51,974 bases of DNA from IMG/VR virus record IMGVR_UViG_3300045452_000030, positions 1 through 51,974 of that record; one strand, written 5' to 3'. Below, piece by piece: positions 41,602 through 50,831 of the stretch. Both the position numbers and the translations under genes were made by a program. The DNA is from a virus. The notes beneath the pieces were generated by a model. The model was not told the DNA's origin. It made no database searches and saw only the letters and a program-made list of their open reading frames with translations. Each line of letters begins with the position of its first letter. The stretch's first letter is position 1.

Positions 41602-44600
41602 AAGCCGGCACCCTCGAAATCGAGATGATCACCAATGTTGCCCGTCTCCAGAAGGAGATGGCCGACATGAAGCGGACCGTGGGCGGCGCGATGAATGATA
41701 TCGCCGCGACCGCCGGGCGTGCCGACCGGGCCATCGAGGCAGTCGGTACGCGCGGCATCACCCGGATGGGCGGTTCGGCAAAGCTTGCCGGTCACCAGAT
41801 GCAGAACCTCGTCTACCAGTTGAATGACGTGGTGGTCAGCCTGGCCTCGGGCCAGAAGCCGATGACCGTGTTCATGCAGCAGGGCTCGCAGATCGGGCAG
41901 ATCGCGATGCAGGCCGGCGTCGGCATCGGCGGTATGGCGCGGGCCGTGCTGGGGCTTGCCGCCAGTGCAGCGGCGGCCGCGCTCACCAATCCCTACCTGC
42001 TGGCCGCAGCAGCGGCGGCCGGGATCGCCTTCGGCGCTTTCAAGATGTTCCAGTCGAGCGTGAAGCAGTCGGGAGAACTCGACCGCTATGCCCAGAGCCT
42101 TGGTTTGACGGCCAAGGAGATGGAAAAGCTGGGCCCGGTCGGGATCACGGCCGGCGACGTCATGCGCGGGCTGTGGCGCACCATCAGCGACGGTCTCAAC
42201 CTGGGTCCGGTGTTCTCCAGCCTCAAGGACTGGGCCGTCTGGGCGTTCCAGAAGGTGCTTGAGGTCGGCAAGATCAGCATTGCCGTGATCTATGCCGGCT
42301 GGGTCGGCGGCTTCGGTGCGATCCGCACCGTCTGGCAAGCGCTGCCCGGCGTGATCGGTGAGGCCGCCGTTGGCGCGGCCAACCTGGCCATCAGCGGGAT
42401 CGAGTATCTCGCCAACAAAGCCATCGCCGCGCTGAACTGGCTGGCCAGCTGGGTCAACCCGGTGCTCGATCGGGTGGGTCTTGCGACCATCAGCCAGATC
42501 GAGACCGTCGCCCTGCCGCGCATGGAAAACAGCTTTGCCGGCTCGACCGCCCGCATGGGGGCAACGGTGCGCGATGAGTTCACCTCGGCCTTTGGTGATG
42601 CCATGACCATGATGGATGCGTTCTCCGCCCAGTGGCGCGAGAACACCCTGCAGGCTGCCCGCGATCGCCTGGCCGCCGACGCTGCCGGGATCCGCGCTGA
42701 TCATTCGGACCGGGCGGGCCGCGCTGGCTCCGGCCGCAGCAGCCGCGAGGAAGGCGAGGCCGAGCGCGCCCTGCAGGCCGCGCAGGAGTTCGCCGCCAAC
42801 CTTGCGCTGGAAACCGCGAAGATCGGCAAGACCCCGATCGAGATCAAGCGGATGGAAGTTGCCATGGCGGCGCTGAAGGCCCCGACTGACGCCGCGCGCA
42901 TTGCCATTCTCGAAGCTGGCGAGGCCTGGGAACAGGCGACCCGCGCCTTCGCGACCTCGGAATTCCTGCGCCAGACGGTCGCACCGCTCGAACTGCAGGT
43001 CTCGCTGCTGGGACAGTCGGCCCGCGCGCAGGCGCTGGCCAACCTTGAGGCAGAGCGCGAGCAGATCGTGCTCGAGCGCGGGGTTGAGGCCTGGGAACGC
43101 TATCGCGCCGCGCGCACCCAGCTGATCGAGCATGATTTCGGCCTGAAGGAACAGGAGCAGTATCTCGATACGCTCCAGGAGATGGCGGACCAGACCCAGA
43201 CCGCGGCGCAGGGCATGGCCGAAGCCTTCGGCAGTGTCGGCGGCGCAATCGGTGCGGTTGCAGCCGAGTTTGCCCGCTATGCCGCCGACCAGGAGGCCGC
43301 CACTCGGCGCATTGCCGATGCCGAGCGCGAGTATGGCCGGTCTTCGTTTCAGTATGCTGCTGCGCGCACAGCGCAGGCGGCAGCCGAAATCAATCACTAT
43401 GGCAACCTAGCGAACGCCGCGAAGGGCTTCTTCAAGGCGGGCTCGAAGGGGTTCCAGGCGCTGGAAGCGGCCGAGAAGGCCTTCCGGGCCTATGAGCTGG
43501 CGGTCGCGATTAAGAACGCCGCGGTGAAGATCGGCCTGATCGGCGCGCAGACGACCGCCAAGGTCGCCTCCGACACCGCCATGGCCGCGTCCGATACGGC
43601 GCGCGCGGGTGTCGAACAGGGCAACTCGATCATCACAACCGGCATCAAGGCGGTCGAGGCGGTTGTGAACGCGATCCGCTCGCTGCCGTTCCCGCTCAAC
43701 ATTGCGGCCGGCGCGGTCACAGCCGGGGTAATCGCCTCGCTGGGTGTCGCGATCGGCGGCGCCTTTGGCGGCGGAGGGCCCAAACCTGAAGCTGCCAACG
43801 ACGGGACCGGCACTGTGTTCGGCGATGCGGAAGCCAAATCAGAGAGCATCGCCAAAGCCATCGACCACCTGCGCGAGGTCGACACGCTGACCATGCGTTA
43901 TTCGGCGGCCATGCTGGCGTCGCTGCGCAGCATCGAGGCCAATATTGGCGGGCTGACCAACCTCATCATCCGCACCAATGGCGCCGAGGACCTCGCTGCC
44001 GGCGTGCAGACCGGGTTCAAGCCCACCGGCGTCACCGCCATCCTGGGCGGGGCCATGCAGAAGGTTGGCTCGGTCCTCGACAAGATCCCGGTGATCGGCG
44101 GCATCCTGGGCGGTGTTGTGGGCGCGATCGGCAAGCTGATCGGATCGCTGTTCGGCACCAAGACCAGCGTCGTCGGCCAAGGCATTTATGGCGGTGCCCA
44201 GTCGCTCGGCGGCATCATGGCCGGTGGGTTCGAGGGCCAGTATTACACCGACATCCAGAAAAAGACGAAGTTCCTCGGGATCACGACCAGCACCCGCTAC
44301 AGCACGCAATATTCCGAGGCGAGCGCCGAACTCGAACGCCAGTTCTCGCTGATCTTCAACGGCTTCTACGATGCCATCTCGGCCGCTGCCGGCCCGCTGG
44401 GCCTGTCGCTGGACGAGGTGCAGGCCCGGCTCGACAGCTTCGTCATCAACATCGGCAAGATCGACCTCAAGGGTCTGACTGGCGCGCAGATCCAGGAGAA
44501 GCTCGCAGCCGTGTTCGGCGCGGCGGCCGACAATCTGGCCCGCTACGCCATTGCCGGGCTCGACCAGTTCCAGAAGGTTGGTGAAGGCTATTTCGAGACC

Positions 44601-45740
44601 CTGATCCGCGTTGCCTCCAGTGTCGAGGCGGTCACCAGCGCTATGTCCATGCTCGGCCGGTCCACCAATCTGACGATCGCCGCGTCGATGGATCTGGTCG
44701 AGCTGTTCGGCACGGTCGGCGACATGACCGCGGCTACGGCTGAGTATTTTGCGCTCTATTACACCGGCACCGAACAGGCCGCCGCGCGCACGGCGCAGAT
44801 GACCTCTGCGCTCGCCAGCATGGGTCTCGCCATGCCCGACAGCATCGCGGGTTTCCGTGCGCTCGTCGAAGCCCAGGACCTCACCACTGAGGCCGGGCGG
44901 GCGGCCTATGTTGCGCTGATCCAGCTGGCCCCGGCGTTCGCGGACCTGGTGGGCGCAGCGCAGGATGCAGCCAGTGCCGCAGCCATTGCCGACGAACGCC
45001 TGTCGCTGGAGCGGCGCATGCTCGAACTGCAGGGTGATACAGCAGCACTGCGCGCACTCGATCTCGCCCGGCTTGATGCCAGCAACCGCGCCCTGCAGCA
45101 GCAGATCTGGGCGCTCGAGGACCAGCGGCAGGCGGCCGAGGCGGCAGCCAGTGCTGCCGAAAAGCTACGCTCGGCCTGGGCGGCGATCACCGATGCGCTG
45201 ATTGCCGAGATCGAGCGGATCCGGGGCATCATGAGCACGAAGTCGGGTAGCTATGCCGAGGCGCTGGCGAAGTTCAACAATGCCTCCATGCTGGCCCGCG
45301 CTGGTGACCAGGAGGCCGCCAAGGCGCTGCCAGGTCTCAGTCAGGCGCTGCTGTCGCAGGCTGCGGAAACTGCCCGCTCGGCAGAAGATCTGGCGCGGCT
45401 GCAGGGCCTGACGGCGGCCAGCCTCGAACAGACGCTGGCGATCATCGGCCAGGCTGCCGGCAGCAGCACTGCCACAGAAACGGCTGCGACCGTATCCAGC
45501 GCACCCGGCTGGTGGGACCAGTTCGCCGCCAACCAGATGGGCACAGCGACCATTCCGGCCAATGATGACCAGTCGGCGCTGCTCGATGAGCTGCGAGCTC
45601 TGCGGCAGGAAGTGGCGGACCTGCGCGGTGAGCAGCGCATTGCCTCAGCCGCCATTGCCTCGGGCACCACCAAGACCGCCCGGATCCTCGAGCGGGTGAC
45701 TCCGGATGGCGACGCCCTGTCGGTGAGGACTGCGGCATGA
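41598..45740 (+). CDS. Tail tape measure protein
   Basis: 1380 residues. The N-terminal pattern (LEIEMITNVARLQKEMADMKRTVGGAMNDI) leads into a QNLVYQLNDVVVSLASGQKPMTVFMQQGSQIGQI block, both typical of tape measures. Hydrophobic Ala-rich helices (near 115-150 and 235-270), long coiled segments and a glycine-rich middle follow. It sets tail length, and this size implies a long non-contractile tail. Confidence 0.95.
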   Translation: MKAGTLEIEMITNVARLQKEMADMKRTVGGAMNDIAATAGRADRAIEAVGTRGITRMGGSAKLAGHQMQNLVYQLNDVVVSLASGQKPMTVFMQQGSQIGQIAMQAGVGIGGMARAVLGLAASAAAAALTNPYLLAAAAAAGIAFGAFKMFQSSVKQSGELDRYAQSLGLTAKEMEKLGPVGITAGDVMRGLWRTISDGLNLGPVFSSLKDWAVWAFQKVLEVGKISIAVIYAGWVGGFGAIRTVWQALPGVIGEAAVGAANLAISGIEYLANKAIAALNWLASWVNPVLDRVGLATISQIETVALPRMENSFAGSTARMGATVRDEFTSAFGDAMTMMDAFSAQWRENTLQAARDRLAADAAGIRADHSDRAGRAGSGRSSREEGEAERALQAAQEFAANLALETAKIGKTPIEIKRMEVAMAALKAPTDAARIAILEAGEAWEQATRAFATSEFLRQTVAPLELQVSLLGQSARAQALANLEAEREQIVLERGVEAWERYRAARTQLIEHDFGLKEQEQYLDTLQEMADQTQTAAQGMAEAFGSVGGAIGAVAAEFARYAADQEAATRRIADAEREYGRSSFQYAAARTAQAAAEINHYGNLANAAKGFFKAGSKGFQALEAAEKAFRAYELAVAIKNAAVKIGLIGAQTTAKVASDTAMAASDTARAGVEQGNSIITTGIKAVEAVVNAIRSLPFPLNIAAGAVTAGVIASLGVAIGGAFGGGGPKPEAANDGTGTVFGDAEAKSESIAKAIDHLREVDTLTMRYSAAMLASLRSIEANIGGLTNLIIRTNGAEDLAAGVQTGFKPTGVTAILGGAMQKVGSVLDKIPVIGGILGGVVGAIGKLIGSLFGTKTSVVGQGIYGGAQSLGGIMAGGFEGQYYTDIQKKTKFLGITTSTRYSTQYSEASAELERQFSLIFNGFYDAISAAAGPLGLSLDEVQARLDSFVINIGKIDLKGLTGAQIQEKLAAVFGAAADNLARYAIAGLDQFQKVGEGYFETLIRVASSVEAVTSAMSMLGRSTNLTIAASMDLVELFGTVGDMTAATAEYFALYYTGTEQAAARTAQMTSALASMGLAMPDSIAGFRALVEAQDLTTEAGRAAYVALIQLAPAFADLVGAAQDAASAAAIADERLSLERRMLELQGDTAALRALDLARLDASNRALQQQIWALEDQRQAAEAAASAAEKLRSAWAAITDALIAEIERIRGIMSTKSGSYAEALAKFNNASMLARAGDQEAAKALPGLSQALLSQAAETARSAEDLARLQGLTAASLEQTLAIIGQAAGSSTATETAATVSSAPGWWDQFAANQMGTATIPANDDQSALLDELRALRQEVADLRGEQRIASAAIASGTTKTARILERVTPDGDALSVRTAA

Positions 45741-46630
45741 AACTGCTGCGGCCCGTCACGATTACCGACGCCATGCTGACCAGCAGCACCGTGCCTGAAA
45801 ATGACCATCCTGCATGGAGTGCCGGCACCTCCTATGTGACCGGCAACCGGGTGATCCTCTCCTCGACCCACCGGCGCTACGAGGCACTGGCGGCCTCGAC
45901 CGGGGTCAACCCGGCGACCGATCCGACGAAATGGCTGGACCTTGGTCCCACCAATCGCTGGGCGATGTTAGATGCGCGGGTCGGCACGGCCAGCACCCGG
46001 GCGGCGTCACTCCAGGCCGTGCTGGCGCCCGGTGCGGTCGATGCCGTGGCGCTGATCGACACCGATGCCGAAAGCGCTACCGTCACGCTGACCGTTGATG
46101 GCGTCACCAACTACACCAGCACGCAGAGCTTCAACCTCGGCGGCAATGCCATCGACAACTGGTTCTCGTGGTTCTTCGAGCCGATCGGCCGCAAGTCGAC
46201 GCTGCTGTTTCTCGATGTTCCGGTCTACGCGAACGGCGTCGTCACCGTCACCATCACCCGCGATAATCCGGCCGACATCGTGTCGTGCGGGTCGCTGCTG
46301 CTGGGACGTCAGCTCTCGCTGGGAGACACCGAGCACGGCGTGGACATCGGCATCATCGATTACAGCCGCAAGGAAGCCGACCAGTTCGGTGTGATCTCGG
46401 TGGTCGAGCGGGCCTTTGCCAAGCGCATGACCGCCCGCGTCGTCATGCAGACCGATGCGGTCGACGACATTCATCGCAACCTTGCGGCGCTGCGCGCCAC
46501 GCCGGTCCTCTGGATCGGGTCCGAGACCTTCGAGAGCCTGACCGTCTACGGGTTCTACAAGGAGTTCTCGATCGACCTTGCCTACCCGACGGTCAGCTAC
46601 TGCAGCCTGACCATCGAGGGGCTCACCTGA
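45737..46630 (+). CDS. Minor tail protein with carbohydrate-binding-like module
   Basis: 297 residues, overlapping the tape measure stop (ATGA). Residues 26-70 (AWSAGTSYVTGNRVILSSTHRRYEAL, PTKWLDLG) resemble a CBM5/12-type sugar-binding module. The rest is beta-rich. As first gene after the tape measure it may be a distal tail or host-contact protein. The family is not certain. Confidence 0.8.
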   Translation: MKLLRPVTITDAMLTSSTVPENDHPAWSAGTSYVTGNRVILSSTHRRYEALAASTGVNPATDPTKWLDLGPTNRWAMLDARVGTASTRAASLQAVLAPGAVDAVALIDTDAESATVTLTVDGVTNYTSTQSFNLGGNAIDNWFSWFFEPIGRKSTLLFLDVPVYANGVVTVTITRDNPADIVSCGSLLLGRQLSLGDTEHGVDIGIIDYSRKEADQFGVISVVERAFAKRMTARVVMQTDAVDDIHRNLAALRATPVLWIGSETFESLTVYGFYKEFSIDLAYPTVSYCSLTIEGLT

Positions 46631-46664
46631 TTTTTCTGGCCTAAACCCTCCCGAGGGAGCTCTC

Positions 46665-47765
46665 ATGCCCATTACAGACCTGCCGACGCCGCCGTCCCGG
46701 ACGGATGCGGCGAACTTCAACGTACGCGCCGAATCCTTCCTCGGTGCATTGCCGACCTTCGTGACCCAGGCCAATGCGCTCGCGACCGAGGCCAACGGCT
46801 ATGCCGCGAGCGCTGCTGCCAGTGCTGCCACCGCCATCAACGCGCCCGGCACCAATGCCACCAGCACGACCAGCCTCGCGATTGGCACCGGCTCGAAGTC
46901 GCTGACGGTCCAGACCGGCAAGGTCTTTGTCGTCGGCCAATGGGTGACGATCACCAGCACGGCGTCGCCTGCCAACTGGATGCACGGCCAGATCACTTCC
47001 TACACCAGCGGGACCGGCGCGCTGGTCGTCAATGTCGGCATGACCGGCGGCAGCGGCACGATTGCCGCCTGGACCGTTGCCCTGGCCGCGCCTTCGCAGG
47101 GCACCAATGCACTGCTGGCCACCGGCAGCTATGCCGATCCTGCGTGGATCACCTCGCTGGCGGCCGCGAAGATTACAGGCACCATCGATGTGGCGGGTGG
47201 CGGCACCGGCGCGACCACGGCAGCCGGCGCACGCACCAGTCTAGGCCTTGTCATCGGCACCGACGTCCAGGCCTACAATGCCACGCTGACCTCCTGGGCC
47301 GGGAAAGCTGTGCCTGCGGGCGTGGTGGTCGGCACCACCGATACGCAGACGCTGTCGGGAAAGACGCTGACCAGCCCGACGATCAACGGCGGCAATCTCA
47401 ACGCCGCGTCCACCGTCAGCGACACGGGCACGATCGCTACCACCAGCGTCGGCTTCCGGGGCATTCCGCAGAATGCGAAGACCGCAGCCTACACCCTGGC
47501 GCTGACCGACAATGGCAAGCATATCAGCATTACCACTGGCGGCATCGTTATCCCGGCCAATGCCTCGGTGGCTTTCCCGATCGGCGCGACGGTCGTCGTC
47601 TACAATGACAGCGCCTCGGCCCAGACCATCGCGATCACCACCGACACGCTGCGCCAGGCCGGTACCGCCAATACCGGGACCCGAAATCTCGAGGGCTACG
47701 GGTTGGCAACCTTGGTCAAGGTCGCAGCCGCCACCTGGGTGATCAGCGGCGCGGGGGTCAGCTGA
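46665..47765 (+). CDS. Tail fibre-like protein
   Basis: 366 residues, rich in Ala, Thr, Gly and Ser. An N-terminal attachment part (ADLPTPPSR-like, PITDLPTPPSRTDAANFNVRA) is followed by repeated beta text and the GGGTGATTAAGARTSLGL motif seen in many tail fibres. GAGGGAG precedes the start. Likely host-range determinant. Overlaps the next gene by one base. Confidence 0.85.
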   Translation: MPITDLPTPPSRTDAANFNVRAESFLGALPTFVTQANALATEANGYAASAAASAATAINAPGTNATSTTSLAIGTGSKSLTVQTGKVFVVGQWVTITSTASPANWMHGQITSYTSGTGALVVNVGMTGGSGTIAAWTVALAAPSQGTNALLATGSYADPAWITSLAAAKITGTIDVAGGGTGATTAAGARTSLGLVIGTDVQAYNATLTSWAGKAVPAGVVVGTTDTQTLSGKTLTSPTINGGNLNAASTVSDTGTIATTSVGFRGIPQNAKTAAYTLALTDNGKHISITTGGIVIPANASVAFPIGATVVVYNDSASAQTIAITTDTLRQAGTANTGTRNLEGYGLATLVKVAAATWVISGAGVS

Positions 47766-48673
47766 TGGCCGGCGTGCTCTGCGCCCTGCTGGGCGCTGGT
47801 GGTGACGGCCAGCGGATCGCGCTGCCCGTGAACTCCTATTCGTGGGGCGATAAATATGGCGCTGGCGAGCAGTACGGCGCCGACGGTGGCTACTTCTCAT
47901 ATCTTGCAGGCGGCAACTTCACCCCCGCCGCGTGGCAAGGCCGCACCATCCGGGCGATCATGCATGAATATGACATCTACGCCGCGACCTCGCGCACGCT
48001 GATCGGCCTCGATGGCTACAATACCACGCCGGTCCCGCAGCGCCTGCGCATCAACGGCACGCTCTTCACCCTGAGTGCCGGTTCGATCGCCTGGCTCACC
48101 AACGTCACCGGAATCACCTTCAGCCCGTCGCCGACCAACAACATCAACTGGACCTCGCATGGCCTCGCCGTGGGCGATCCGGTCCAGTTCTATTGCAGCG
48201 GCGGCATGCCCAGCGGGATCACGGCGTTCACGATATACTTCGTGCAGTCCGTCGTGAGCGCCAGCGCGTTCAAGATCGCAGCCACCCCGGGCGGCGCGGC
48301 GATCAGCTTCACCGGTTCCGGATCGGGCACGCGCTACGGCTACAAGAACCCGATCACGGCCTACCAGGCTTATGGTGCGCTGAGCGGCAACCCGTTTGCG
48401 AGCATGCTGCCACGCGCGGCCACCATTACGATTGCCAGTCCCGCAACGGTGACCGCTGCTGGACATGGGCTCGCCAACGGCAAGCGGGTGCAGTTCACGA
48501 CCAGCGGGGCGCTGCCGACCGGGATCCTCGCCAACACCACCTATTTCGTCATCAACGCCGCGACCGACACGTTCAACCTCTCTGCCACCCAGGGTGGTGC
48601 CGCTATCGGCACCTCGGGCGGCCAGTCAGGCACCCATAACGTGCGCGAGGTCGTCTCGGTGACGGTCAGCTAG
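47765..48673 (+). CDS. Tail structural protein with duplicated beta domain
   Basis: 302 residues. Two copies of a beta domain can be aligned: one with INWTSHGLAVGDPVQF, GGMPSGITAFTIYFV, SAFKIAATPGGAAISF, and one with VTAAGHGLANGKRVQF, GALPTGILANTTYFV, DTFNLSATQGGAAIG. Such repeats are common in phage fibres and receptor-binding parts. Function otherwise unassigned. Confidence 0.78.
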   Translation: MAGVLCALLGAGGDGQRIALPVNSYSWGDKYGAGEQYGADGGYFSYLAGGNFTPAAWQGRTIRAIMHEYDIYAATSRTLIGLDGYNTTPVPQRLRINGTLFTLSAGSIAWLTNVTGITFSPSPTNNINWTSHGLAVGDPVQFYCSGGMPSGITAFTIYFVQSVVSASAFKIAATPGGAAISFTGSGSGTRYGYKNPITAYQAYGALSGNPFASMLPRAATITIASPATVTAAGHGLANGKRVQFTTSGALPTGILANTTYFVINAATDTFNLSATQGGAAIGTSGGQSGTHNVREVVSVTVS

Positions 48674-48685
48674 GAGAAAACAGCG

Positions 48686-49267
48686 ATGCAGGCAGATCGC
48701 CGGCCCACGGTCACTGACGAGGTGATCGCCATCAACGACGACCTCGACATCAACTACGGGGTGTTCAAAAACGGGTTCACCTTCCGCCGGGCCGCCAACT
48801 CCTGGCGGCTCTGGCCGATGCTGGAGTTCGTGGCCCCGAAGCTGAACCCCACCATCGCCGAAATGTACGATGCCGGTGTGGAATGGACGCTGTGCGAGCA
48901 TGTGTCCGTCGCCATCAACGGGTGGGCTGATTACGTGTTCGAAGGGCCCAAGGGGCCCATTACCCAGCGCTGGACGCCCGGATTGCACAATGTCGAAAAC
49001 GGGGGCGGTTACCTGCCGGCCGGGGAATTCACGCGGCGTTTCCACGATGATTTCACGCTGTGCTGCGTGGTGCAGAAGTTCCGGCGGACGCCCGGCGTGC
49101 AGTACCACTTCGAGGTGGTGACCGGACCGGCTGTTCTCGATCGCGAGGCGCTGTTCGTCCATTACGCAACTGGCGCCCGGCAGCGCCAGACGGACTTCAA
49201 TCTGCCGGCCGGACATGCCCTCGACGTGCCCTCGGGCGACATCGCCATCATCGGGAGGCGGCGCTGA
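48686..49267 (+). CDS. Hypothetical tail protein
   Basis: 193 residues, rich in aromatic residues (FKNGFTFRRAANSWRLWPMLEF, GWADYVFEG). A structural or receptor-contact role is inferred from its place between fibre and lysis genes. Stop and next start overlap by one base (TGATG). Confidence 0.7.
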   Translation: MQADRRPTVTDEVIAINDDLDINYGVFKNGFTFRRAANSWRLWPMLEFVAPKLNPTIAEMYDAGVEWTLCEHVSVAINGWADYVFEGPKGPITQRWTPGLHNVENGGGYLPAGEFTRRFHDDFTLCCVVQKFRRTPGVQYHFEVVTGPAVLDREALFVHYATGARQRQTDFNLPAGHALDVPSGDIAIIGRRR

Positions 49268-49491
49268 TGGCAGACAATCCTGATCGCGATCCAGCAGTGG
49301 AAATTGCTCTGATCCGGGCTGATCTCGAGGCCATGCAGGAAGACCTGAAGGCTGTTCGCAAGGAGCTGAAGGATCTTCTTGAGGCCTGGAACACGGCGAC
49401 CGGCATGGTCCGGTTCGTCAAATGGTTGTCGACCTTCGCGACCGCGCTCGCCGTGCTCTACGCCACCGTCAAAGGCCTGTCCGGCCGCTAA
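49267..49491 (+). CDS. Small coiled-coil membrane protein, lysis module (XhlA-like)
   Basis: 74 residues from the ATG at 49267 (GGGAGG upstream). A charged helix (IALIRADLEAMQEDLKAVRKELKDLLEAW) is followed by a single membrane segment (FVKWLSTFATALAVLYATV). This layout fits XhlA-type holin partners and sits directly before the endolysin. Confidence 0.78.
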   Translation: MADNPDRDPAVEIALIRADLEAMQEDLKAVRKELKDLLEAWNTATGMVRFVKWLSTFATALAVLYATVKGLSGR

Positions 49492-49508
49492 CTTCCCGGG
49501 AGACATCC

Positions 49509-50045
49509 ATGAAACCGCTGCCACCGGCCTATGGCTGGATCGATGACCTGCGTCCGCTGCCCAGGATGCTGGAGGAGGCCCGCAAGCTGTACGGCACCTT
49601 CGAGGTGGCCGGGCCCGCCGACAATCTCGTGATCCTCGGCTGGGCGAAAGAAACGGGTCTCGCCAAGGTCTACAATGACGATGCCATCCCCTGGTGCGGG
49701 CTGTTCATGGCCGTGGTCGCCAAGCGCGCGGGCAAGCCGGTCGTGGAAGGCCCGCTATGGGCGCGCAACTGGGGTAAGTTCGGGAAATCCGCCGATCGAG
49801 CCCAGCTTGGCGATATCCTGGTGTTCCGCCGCGCGCAGGGATCCGGCCACGTCGGGCTCTATGTCGGCGAGGACTACGGCGCGTTCCACGTGCTGGGTGG
49901 CAACCAGTCCGACGGGGTGACCATCACCCGGATCGCCCGGGACCGCTGCATCGCCATGCGCCGGCCAGCCTACCGCAAGGCGCCTGCAAGCGCGAAGCCG
50001 GTCCAGCTGGCCGCCAACGGCGCCCTGTCCACCAACGAAGCCTGA
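49509..50045 (+). CDS. Endolysin, TIGR02594/CHAP-like peptidase
   Basis: 178 residues from the ATG at 49509 (GGGAGA upstream). The catalytic Cys lies in IPWCGLFMAVVAKRAG and the His in SGHVGLYVGED, with GGNQSDGVTI after it. This is the TIGR02594 pattern of phage amidase/peptidase endolysins. No signal peptide, so a holin is needed; a candidate follows at 50110. Confidence 0.9.
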   Translation: MKPLPPAYGWIDDLRPLPRMLEEARKLYGTFEVAGPADNLVILGWAKETGLAKVYNDDAIPWCGLFMAVVAKRAGKPVVEGPLWARNWGKFGKSADRAQLGDILVFRRAQGSGHVGLYVGEDYGAFHVLGGNQSDGVTITRIARDRCIAMRRPAYRKAPASAKPVQLAANGALSTNEA

Positions 50046-50072
50046 CCGTCCGACATCATCACCAACCCGTCC

Positions 50073-50095
50073 GCCCGCGATTCCCGCGGGCTTTT
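50073..50095 (+). terminator. Rho-independent terminator after endolysin
   Basis: GCCCGCG (50073-50079), a five-base loop and CGCGGGC (50085-50091), then TTTT. It lies just before the holin gene, so the holin may have partly separate expression. Confidence 0.75.
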
Positions 50096-50109
50096 CATGG
50101 AGAAACGAC

Positions 50110-50304
50110 ATGGAAGAACTGAAACCCTGGTGGGCATCCAGGGCCATCTGGACCGGCGTCATCGGCAGCCTGTGGGGCGTGGCCGCGGCACTCGGCATCT
50201 TGCCCGAGGGGCTGACCCAGGCGGACGTCCTGACCGTGGTGCTGGCGCTGACCGGCATTGCGGGCGTGGTGTTCCGGAAGACCGCGAAGGCGCGGATTGG
50301 CTGA
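50110..50304 (+). CDS. Holin-like protein with two membrane segments
   Basis: 64 residues: a first hydrophobic helix (AIWTGVIGSLWGVAAALGIL), a short loop (PEGLTQAD) and a second (VLTVVLALTGIAGVVF), ending in a basic tail RKTAKARIG. Size, topology and position next to the endolysin fit a holin. Confidence 0.85.
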   Translation: MEELKPWWASRAIWTGVIGSLWGVAAALGILPEGLTQADVLTVVLALTGIAGVVFRKTAKARIG

Positions 50305-50355
50305 TGAAAGTACAGGGTGGCAGACAATGGTTGGCCATTATGGCACCCTGTTTTT

Positions 50356-50727
50356 ATGGATCGCGAGGATGAAAAGCGCATTGCCGCCATGATGGCGAAG
50401 ACTCTGGCGATGATGTGTGTCCGCAACACCGGCCTCGAGACCCTTCATGCGGGAATCGTCCCTGTCACCCATGCCGGTGACTATTCCGATGTTCGCGTCA
50501 TCGATGCCGATGGGCGCGAGATTGCCTGGAACGACGTTTCCCACCTCGACGATGATCAGATGCGTGACCTGATGCGCGAGATCGTGAACCGGCTTTACAC
50601 CTTCCATGTCTCCATCGACGATCCCGATTTCCGCGAGAGGGTCGATCGCTGGGCCAAGATCGCAGAAAGGTGGGATGAGCCGGACGAAGATATCGGATTC
50701 TTTCGGAAACTGGCTGAGGAAGAATAG
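50356..50727 (+). CDS. Hypothetical protein at the right end of the prophage
   Basis: 123 residues from the ATG at 50356; the upstream in-frame GTG at 50317 has a better ribosome site and would add 13 residues. Acidic and helical at the end (DPDFRERVDRWAKIAERWDEPDEDIGFFRKLAEEE, in parts). It resembles short accessory proteins in sphingomonad prophages. Unknown function. Confidence 0.7.
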   Translation: MDREDEKRIAAMMAKTLAMMCVRNTGLETLHAGIVPVTHAGDYSDVRVIDADGREIAWNDVSHLDDDQMRDLMREIVNRLYTFHVSIDDPDFRERVDRWAKIAERWDEPDEDIGFFRKLAEEE

Positions 50728-50758
50728 CCACCGCGCACGTCCACCGTCGTGGTGGCTA
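50725..50758. repeat. Perfect 8-bp inverted repeat at prophage right edge
   Basis: TAGCCACC (50725-50732) and GGTGGCTA (50751-50758) are exact inverted copies with an 18-base gap. There is no T-run, so a terminator is doubtful. It overlaps the stop of the last phage gene and lies within about 75 bases of the copB end. It could be a hairpin between convergent genes or part of an attachment region. Confidence 0.45.
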
Positions 50759-50831
50759 TCTGGTGCTCGACCATGGCCCAGCTAAAATCTTATGGATCCG
50801 ATCAGAGTCCGCCTGCATGTCCGATCAGTCA

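Larger units (their letters stand above)
12106..50727. mobile_element. Siphovirus-like prophage with serine recombinase, HK97-type head
   Basis: All modules expected of a temperate tailed phage lie in order: integration (12106-14535), repressor (15097-15768), recombination and replication (17936-25196), HNH and terminase (28276-34866), portal, protease and capsid (34863-38068), connectors and tail (38323-49267), lysis (49267-50304). Apart from the frame-split cytosine methylase, no essential gene looks broken. The ends are drawn at the outermost phage-type genes because no attachment-site repeat could be recognised; serine recombinase core sites can be only a few bases long. The left neighbour is the defence operon and the right neighbour is copB. 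Confidence 0.85.

Noticed and set aside
41151-43397. A 748-codon open frame antisense to the tape measure gene
   Set aside because: It lacks a ribosome site and known motifs, and it mirrors the GC-rich third-position pattern of the real gene. It is a coding shadow.
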